From the NCBI GenBank assembly GCA_015680685.1, contig MNCI01018080.1:41611-104970 (forward strand): a stretch of 63,360 nt of DNA, written 5' to 3'. Each line of letters opens with the position of its first letter. Position 1 is the stretch's first letter. The notes under the pieces are model-generated. The model saw only the letters and a program-made list of their open reading frames with translations, ran no database searches and was not told where the DNA came from. Made by a program: the position numbers and the translations under genes. This document shows positions 56,201-63,360 of the stretch, piece by piece. This DNA comes from Gnetum montanum. Its lineage: Eukaryota; Streptophyta; Gnetopsida; Gnetales; Gnetaceae.

Positions 56201-58654
56201 AGTGAGCATAATAGTATGGATTTTGAGTAGCATTTGGTTTGAAGGGAACTTGATGGAATGATTTGTAGAGGATGAAGTAGGAGCAAGGTGGCCAACTATT
56301 TGAGTCTATGAGAGCTTAGTAGGGCTGTTGGATTGGAATAAGGGTCTTTTACTAGCACAAGGTTCTAAACCCCTTAGTTGATGGATGAGTTGTAGATTGA
56401 TGGTCCTAGTAGCATTCTATTGTTGTGGTTGGGCTAGAAGTTCATCTTGCATAGATTGAGTAGGCAGTAGTTGCATTGAGGATGTAGGAACAAGTGTAGG
56501 AATAGGAGAAGGATAAGGATGAAATGTCACATCCCTCCTGGAATGTGGAGAATGAGCTTTGTAGTATTTAGGAGGGTAGTAGTAATGCTAGAAAGGAGAA
56601 ATGTGACTGGAAGAGTTACGTGGAGACAGTGGTTGCTGAACATAATACCCATATGGATCTCATTACCTGTAAGGGTGCTACCTCCTTGGTGGTGGTATCC
56701 CCCATAACTATGATTGGTGCCACTATTGATATTGTTCATATGATTGCAATGGAATTCCACTTGGATAATATTGTTGTTGCTGATGGAACTGCATAAGATT
56801 ACCATAAGGATAAGACAATCTTCTAGGTGTTTGTCTTCTGGCTAGTCGTGGATTTAGAGCATACACCCTATACTCATGTAAGTGTGACATTCCTTAGGAT
56901 GCTCACATTAGTAGATGTCACACCCATGAACATCATTTGATTTAGTTTTTGCAACTTCATCTATTTTAACAATTTTGCCCTTACCCCTTTAGTAGGCACT
57001 TTTAGATTCTTTTCACTTCCTACGGTTACGATCACTACTCTACTCTCTTGATTCTTTGGTGATTTTTATAGTAGTTTGGAATTTTTAATCCAACAAATCA
57101 CACATTTTAGCCACCTTAGCAAAAATTTTAGACGTAGATTTTTGATTCTATAAGGTCTTTCTGTTCACTACCTCATTAAGTGGTGATTCTTCCTCACTGT
57201 CACAAAATCAAACTTTCCTTTTTCTAATGGAAGGGATCCCTATTGTATTCTTCAGCACTTTCATGTTTCCTAAAATCTTCTTCTTCTTTTATTACCTACT
57301 CAATTAGCTTTGGATTTGATGGGCTTAAAGTTCTTATAGTCTCCCTTGGGCATAGACCCCAAGAGTTCTCCTCATTTTTTATGTAAGTTCATCTATGATA
57401 TGGTGAAGTTATTCCTGCTCAAAGTAACCATGGTTAGGGCATCAGTGTATGAGAGAATAGTATTTGTCCATGGTGATGTCCAAGGGTTCATGGTTTCCTA
57501 ACTTCCATCCTTGGATTTTCCTTCTCAAATTAGACACTATGGAGTACATTTGATACTTATCATTAAATAACTCTAGCATTGTGCTCCACCTATGGATGGA
57601 TTCTAGCTCTAATGACCAATACCAGTTTTCTACTTAATGAGTATCTTAGGAAATAGGTTTAATTTGTGATAATGATTCTCAATATTTTGTAAGGCATAGG
57701 TATCATGAAAATCTTGAAGATGTGTTTGTGGATCAAAGTTATATCCCCAATCAAATCTGGGAATATTTTTCATATCAAGTTGTTGATCTAACTATCTTTC
57801 AAATGCCTAGTTGGAATTTTTATAGCCTCTACAATATTTAGCATGCTTTGAGGTACTAGCAAAGGCTCATCATCATCATTATTTCATTGATGCCAATGAT
57901 GTCCTCTGTTACCCCTTCAGTCACATTGGGCTTGACGATCATCATTATTGTCCCTCTATTTACCTCCATCATGGTTGTTCTTTGTATAGCATTTGTCAGA
58001 ACCAAAAGAGAAAGAAGAAAAAGATGCAAATGAAGAGGGTGAAGAGGGAGGAGGGCTACCACCACCATCATGTCTACAACTTTTTCTTCAATTTTCATGG
58101 CCATGTTTTTCAATTTTCTTATCCTATTGATGCTTCTCCAAGCCCCTGCCTTGACTACCATCTTTACCTAAACCTGGATTGTTGATAGTGGAGTACAGAT
58201 TCAGGGCTGCACCCCCATCACCAGTAACAAGGGATGGAGAATCTTCATGTTGAGAGCCCCTAGAGGAAGGGTCCTCATTGTTGTTTTGGTTAAGTAGGAA
58301 CAAGGGATTGGTAAACCATTTCCCCTTCATAAACTCATGGTGCTTCTCATGGTATTGATCTCTCTTGTGTTGTGTTTTAGTGGGACAATAATCCTAATAG
58401 TCATAATCATGCACAACGTAGTCCTCTTGAAGATCTTGGATGCCCAACCTCCTAAGAGTTTGAAGCAGCATCATTGACACAGATCAATCATGAGGCATTA
58501 TAGTGTTTCCTTCCATATCACGCCATCATAGTTGTTCATGTTGATGTAGGTTGAAGATGAAGTCAAGCACATACTCATTTGGATGAGTATATACCACCTT
58601 TCATTCTTAAGGGACTAGTGGTTTAGTATCATTGTGCCTATGAGAAGAAGACAT
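56200..58654 (-). pseudogene. gag remnant, complete family C element
   Basis: The likely start is the ATG at 58654-58652 (MSSSHR, as in family B), about 135 bp after the primer site. The core reads IPRFDxGYNFDPQTHLQDFHDTYALQNIEN near 57780-57690, matching the family B core. A Tyr/Pro/Gln-rich segment (about 56800-56480) follows, as in family B. Multiple stops and frameshifts are present. Confidence 0.75.
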
Positions 58655-58789
58655 TTTGCAATACAAATAAGATAATCAATGTGCTTATGTAATTATATTG
58701 ATTATGAGAATGATTTGGACCTTAGGGTTCATCCAATGATGTTAATGATGTTTACTAAACCTACATAGCACACATTTTAACAAAAAGAG

Positions 58790-58807
58790 TCCTCGACAAT
58801 GTCACCA
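58790..58807 (-). other. Primer-binding site of the complete family C element
   Basis: Minus strand TGGTGACATTGTCGAGGA, two bases inside the 5' LTR. It matches 13 of 18 bases of the tRNA-Asp complement. Confidence 0.75.
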
Positions 58808-58808
58808 A

Positions 58809-59770
58809 TGAAGAGTAGTTGAGGTACCCCTATGCCCAACCATACGAATCACGAAGTGTTCATGCATAATCCAGTCAAATTCCATAGACTCTATGTCTTT
58901 CAGTAGACTAGCCTTCTGGAAAGTGAACTTTGTCCTAATAGTCATTCGTTGTCTTCTCAATTACACTTGTGATGCACAAAGGTATGGTTAAGTGTAATTA
59001 AGGCATATGATTTTTATTATTTTATGTTTTATGCTCTTGGTGCTTTAAAGTAGAGAAATGAAGTAACTTAATACCTAATTTAATTTAACTAATTAACTAA
59101 TCTCTAACTAGTCCTAACATAAGCATCCGATCCCACTTTCTATACACATCCTAAACCCACGTATCTACTACTCAAATTACCAAGTGCTATGCTACTTGGC
59201 AAACCAAGCAATAACACTACTAGGATTACCAAGCAAATACATGTTTATTCTTGAAGTGGTTGTACTTATGTATTTAATCTATTTAGCTTAATTAATTAAC
59301 TAATCACTTGAAGTCTAATTTAGCTTAATTAAATACATAATTAATGAAAATAATAAATACATAAATAAATAATTAATCTATTCTAAGTGCTACAAGGTTT
59401 GATCAAAAGGCTCATCTTTATTATCATTCACAGTAGTGTGTTTAGGTACAGCTATGGTTGAATAAATATCTATCCACTTTCTAACTCCTATTGCGGGCAC
59501 TTAGAGAAATATTCTAGCCTCCAAATGACAAAACTGTAAGAGCTTTGCTACAACTATTGCTTCCCCTTCATAAACACAGCTGGTGACCACATATTTATAA
59601 ACTTTATTGAATAGCTACATCAACGAGGCCCCATAGACTTAGCAAATGCTACATTGACATGGCCTCGTTGATGGGGCGACACCATGTAGATAGGGTTCAC
59701 ATCAACATGGCCCCATCAATGAGACCATGTTAACGGTGCCTCATCAACACGACACAAAAACAATTCATCA
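58809..59770 (-). mobile_element. 5' LTR of the complete family C element
   Basis: Minus strand from TGATGAATTGTT to CTACTCTTCA. It is about 55 bp longer than the 3' LTR, mainly because of small tandem duplications around CAACATGGCCCCATCAA and CATCAACG (about 59610-59750). Confidence 0.85.
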
Positions 59771-59775
59771 CTTAG

Positions 59776-61740
59776 CCTACCTCACATAAATCAAGAATGA
59801 TAGGGAATGATGAAAAAGCAAATTTTTTAATGCTAAAAATGACTAAGTATAAAATCACAAGAAAAAATAATTAAGTATAAATTATCAAAGAAAAAAGACT
59901 AAGTGTAGAATAGGCTATGAATGATGGGATGACAAGTAAGTGTAAAATATAGATAAAAAGCATAAAATATTAAAATGAAGTAACTATAATATGGAAGGAA
60001 GGATCTCATTCCCTCCCCTAAACAATGGAGTTTTTATGTTGAAAAAAATAACTAAGTATAAAAAGTATAAAAAGTTGAAATTTTGACTAAGTATAGAATG
60101 AAATGTGAGAGATGAAATAAAAACTAAGTATAACATTTATATAAAAAGACATAAAATTTTGAAATATTAATATTATTATGCAAAGAGAAGGATGCATATC
60201 CCTCCCCAAAAAATGAAGTTTTTATAAAGTGTAAAATGCTCAACACTTTGACTAAGTATAGAATGTAATGTAAAAAATAGAAAAAAAATTCTAAGTATAG
60301 AATGTGAGTAAAAAAGAAAAAAATAATGAAAGCTAATTGAGATGCTTGGATATGGAGGAAATATTCCAAATTCTTTTTTGAATAATAAAATTCTTTATTA
60401 ATGAGATGTGAAGTGTTCAACTCTTATGGAGGGCCAACCTACAAATGATGGAAGAAAAACAAGTGTGATACAACCAATAAAAGAAGCTAAGATCTTAAGA
60501 AAAATATAGATTTTGAGGGTGGAATTAAACCTCTAGAGATTTAGATGATGGATGGAGAATCCATAGATGAAATTTAGAGTCAATTCCAAGCCAAAACAAG
60601 GTTGTTTTGCCCAAGGTTCCCATCACTAACATTGGAGCTAAGAAAATTTTAACTCTAGAAAGTTCTACATAAGCCTGAAAATTCTATCTCTAAAAGTAAT
60701 GCTAAAGGTGTAGAAGGTGATTAAGGAGCATGTAGGTGATGGGGTGGTAGTAGGTGCTTGTGCTTTTTATCTCTTAAAATATGACAAGTGCTCTCAAATC
60801 TTAAAAGATCCTACCTAAAACTTATGTTTGAGCTTGTATTTATAGGCCTAGAGTTGCCAAAATTAATTTAGGATTTCTAAAAATGAACTCAAAGTTAAGG
60901 GTAACTTATCATCAAGTTCAAAAATAGCAAGTCTAGTCTTTAGTCTTAGCGAACATAGAAACCTATAGAGGTGAAGCTAATGCTGACACTAATGCCATGT
61001 TAGTAACATTTTAAAAATTTTTGGAATTTTTCTTGGGATTTGGCCAAAGTTGTCGATATTAATGTTGAAAAGTTAGGATATAATCCTAAATGGTTTTTGG
61101 AGGCTTCCAAAGGTCCAAAATGTGTCTTTCAAGGTTACTTTTGGGGTATTTTATGCTACAGTATCGAAGTAAACCTACTTTGAAATTTTTCATCTCCAAT
61201 ACTTAGTATAATTTTTATTTGTGCCAACTCCAATACTTAGAAAAGTTTTAACCCATGATAGCTCCAACACTTCGAAAAAATTTGACCAATGCAACACTTA
61301 GAATAATTTTGACTCATGCCAACTCCAAGACTTGGAAATATTTTGACTCCAGAGTTTTTTGGGGATCAAGCAAATTTGAGTTCATAAGCTAGATTATGAA
61401 CCTAGATGATTCCTAATGGTCCCTAGAAGCTAAGGACATTCTATTATTAACCATGTTGGGGCATTTGGTGCTCAAATCCTAATGGAACAATGTTGAAACC
61501 ACACTTACTTTTGATTCGAAGTGTTACCCATGTGTTTCACAGTCAACTCTTTCAAGATCTAGCACCAACATTTTTGATGTAGCATATGCATCAATCAAGT
61601 AAGATACATGTTAATACTCCAGAACTAGAATTTTTTAGCATCAATGTTAGTCTCCAAAGTTAGAATTTTTTCAATGTCAAAGTCAATGATGGGACCTTTA
61701 GCTAAAACAACCTTTTTTTGGTCTCAAATTGATTCTAGAT
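59776..61740. other. Non-coding AT-rich spacer with irregular repeats
   Basis: No supported gene in about 2 kb. The motif ACTAAGTATA or a close variant recurs about nine times between 59828 and 60300 at irregular spacing, and AGGAAGGATCTCATTCCCTCCCC (59996-60018) recurs in altered form at 60186-60208. A second kind of loose repeat with CCAACTCCAATACTTAG occurs at 61195-61350. Confidence 0.55.
61195..61350 (+). repeat. Loose tandem repeat of about 40-45 bp
   Basis: Four degenerate copies of a segment containing CCAA(T/C)ACTT(A/C/G)GAAAA and a following TTTTGAC or TTTTAAC. Confidence 0.5.
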
Positions 61741-62656
61741 TGATGAGTGGCGAGGTACCCCTACACTCAACCATACGAATACGAGCGTTTCACGTGTGAT
61801 CCGGTCGAACTCCGCAGATGGACTAGTTGTGGCACCTAGATAGTTATCCTTAGGTCGCAGTTCGTTGTCTTCCCACTTGGACTAGTGTTATATTTGTCAC
61901 ATATGGTTTAGTCTAGGATGAGGTGTATGATGTGTTCCTAATTCTAACGCTACTCTTGAAGGCAGTGGAAAATAATATTAACTTAGCTAAGCTAAGAGGA
62001 AAAGGGTAAGAAATCTAATCGAGCCTAAGTGCGACGAGCAACCGATTCCTTGATCAACCGTACACATCTTGGACTTTGTGCACGACTACCACTGGGACTA
62101 CCAAGCATAGGCCTAGGTACGCCACTGGGATTACCAAGCGCAGACCCCAAATACGCCACTGGGTTACCAAGTGTAGATCCCCCTAGCTACACCACTGGGC
62201 TACCAAGCAGTCACACTTAAATGCTCGTAATCAAGTCGTACTTGTTCCGCGTTCTAGGAGTTTAAGGATGAGAGAGAGAAAATAGTAAATAACATTAAAT
62301 AAATAAATAGATAAATAAATAACAAAGTCAATGCTGCAATGGTGAAGTAATCTTGATCTTTATTGCCAGTCATGTGCGTGACCAAGTACGGCACACTCGA
62401 ATAAAGACACCGTACAATCACATTCACCACACTGCGGGCAGACACGGGAAAAAATCTAACTCTGGAGGGATCAAACTGCTAGAGATTTGCTACTTCTAAA
62501 ATGGGATGGGAAATGATGGGAGTGCCGCCTCTTATTTATAGATTTGGTGGCGGACCGCGATATCACGTATGCGATATCGTAGGGGATGACACAATATCGC
62601 GACGGCCGCAATATCGCATACACGATATTGCAGCTTGTGCATATCGCGTCTCATCA
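61741..62656 (-). mobile_element. 3' LTR of family A, minus strand
   Basis: Minus strand from TGATGAGACGCGATATG to CACTCATCA, with a TATA box (reverse of TATTTATA at 62533-62540) and GATATC palindromes upstream of it. The left-edge LTR (611-1568) is its counterpart. Polypurine tract in reverse (TACCCCCAT) at 62657-62665. Confidence 0.88.
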
Positions 62657-63258
62657 TACCCCCATGACTGAATGAAAACTCGTCCTCGAGTTCCTTATAA
62701 TAATATCGGGAAGGTATGGAATTATTGAGGGGAATGGAACTAATGGGATGACATGTGAACGGATCATTATTACAAGACTTAACAAAACTGGTGTTCATGT
62801 CAACAAAGGTGAACACCTTATTACAGTGACATCAGGCCTTTGTTGGCCGCTTGTGAGAAAAAGAGAGATAGAAAGAAGTGTTGTTGCTGCCAACGCCAAA
62901 ATTGCGCTTTTCATTTTCCATCCATAAGCGCGTCATCGATCTTGCTCCTTACATAGTTGCTTCAGCGCTGCTCCATTCCAAGTGTTTGCTCCAAATCCAG
63001 ATCCAATCTGTTGTTTGCATGATCGCCATCTGCACATACAACATAATCATATATTAGCAAGTGTAAATGAATCATCATGTAATTAATACCTTGCTTCGGT
63101 GTAAGTCCATTGGCTAGGTTGTGGTATGGCTGATATGGACCTGGGAAGATGTTACTGATGACTACTGAAGGTATAGGCGTTAGGAAGAAAATCAAAAAAA
63201 CTTTGGGGCTAGGAGAAAATCAAAAAAGCGGGCCCTGTACCCCCATGACTAATCGCGA
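62657..63258 (-). mobile_element. 3' internal region of family A element, minus strand
   Basis: The reverse complement matches 1-610. A second polypurine-like tract (GTACCCCCATG) lies at 63237-63247. The element continues past or ends near the window edge. Confidence 0.8.
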
Positions 63259-63360
63259 ACCTCCAGTAGTGTTAGAATGAAGAAGGGAAAGGAGTAAGAA
63301 AGATAGATAAAAAGGGACAACTGAAAACATCAGTGAAATGGATGTCAAGATGGGAATGAA
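63259..63360. other. Window edge, unassigned
   Basis: About 100 bp with no recognisable feature; it probably continues the family A internal region. Confidence 0.4.

Larger units (their letters stand above)
47439..59775 (-). mobile_element. Complete Ty3-type LTR retrotransposon, family C, with target duplication
   Basis: LTRs at 47444-48350 and 58809-59770 flank gag, protease, RT, RNase H, integrase and a post-integrase ORF, all on the minus strand. CTTAG occurs directly outside both LTRs (47439-47443 and 59771-59775), the 5-bp target duplication expected for this superfamily. The element is 12.3 kb without the duplication. Coding regions are broken by many stops, so it cannot move by itself. 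Domain order and primer site place it with Athila/Tat-like non-chromoviruses. Confidence 0.92.

Overview
The window is repeat-dense nuclear DNA from a land plant with a large, transposon-rich genome. I infer this from two long Ty3-type LTR retrotransposons whose primer-binding sites resemble plant tRNA-Asp, a decayed L1-type LINE, a Penelope-like element, a mostly AT-rich base composition, and many TAG stops where CAG or TGG codons are expected, as expected from decay of CHG-methylated DNA. A gymnosperm, fern or lycophyte is plausible, but the sequence does not settle the species. I see no intact housekeeping gene, no tRNA or rRNA gene and no CRISPR array.

Layout. 1-1568: 3' end of a Ty3-type element (family A) with its 3' LTR. 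1569-5699: decayed LINE, plus strand. 5700-15786: Ty3-type element (family B), plus strand, with gag, protease, reverse transcriptase, RNase H and integrase all recognisable but broken. Its 3' LTR carries an inserted 24-bp minisatellite. 15787-37118: eight tandem copies (A-H) of a composite unit. Each unit has an AT-rich 24-bp minisatellite array, a TATA-box leader, a predicted intron, one conserved exon-like ORF of about 135 codons, and a 3' flank. A ninth copy (I) lies at 40936-42299. A family A solo LTR with a 5-bp target duplication, containing an N gap, sits inside copy E. 37119-40936: a Penelope-like element with a glutamine- and RGG-rich first ORF, a recognisable reverse transcriptase, no visible GIY-YIG endonuclease, and an AT-rich tandem tail that runs directly into unit I. 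42300-43110: 5' fragment of a second Penelope copy. 43111-46870: 3' part of a third Ty3-type element (family C) with a long coiled-coil-like ORF after the missing pol region. 47439-59775: a structurally complete family C element on the minus strand with target duplication CTTAG. 59776-61740: non-coding AT-rich DNA with irregular repeats. 61741-63258: family A LTR and internal DNA, minus strand, mirroring the left edge.

The most unusual part is the cluster at 15.8-42.3 kb. The minisatellite unit contains the palindrome TCTAATAATTAGA and reads open on both strands because the period is eight codons. The same repeat lies inside the family B 3' LTR between two copies of its TATA region. At six junctions the minisatellite array ends just upstream of a TATAAAA box followed by a leader with splice-like signals and the conserved ORF. 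The ORF frame survives in several copies, with 15-bp and 6-bp in-frame deletions, although others carry stops or a frameshift. I could not identify the encoded protein. Whether the units are expressed, or are only an amplified gene fragment, cannot be decided from the sequence alone.
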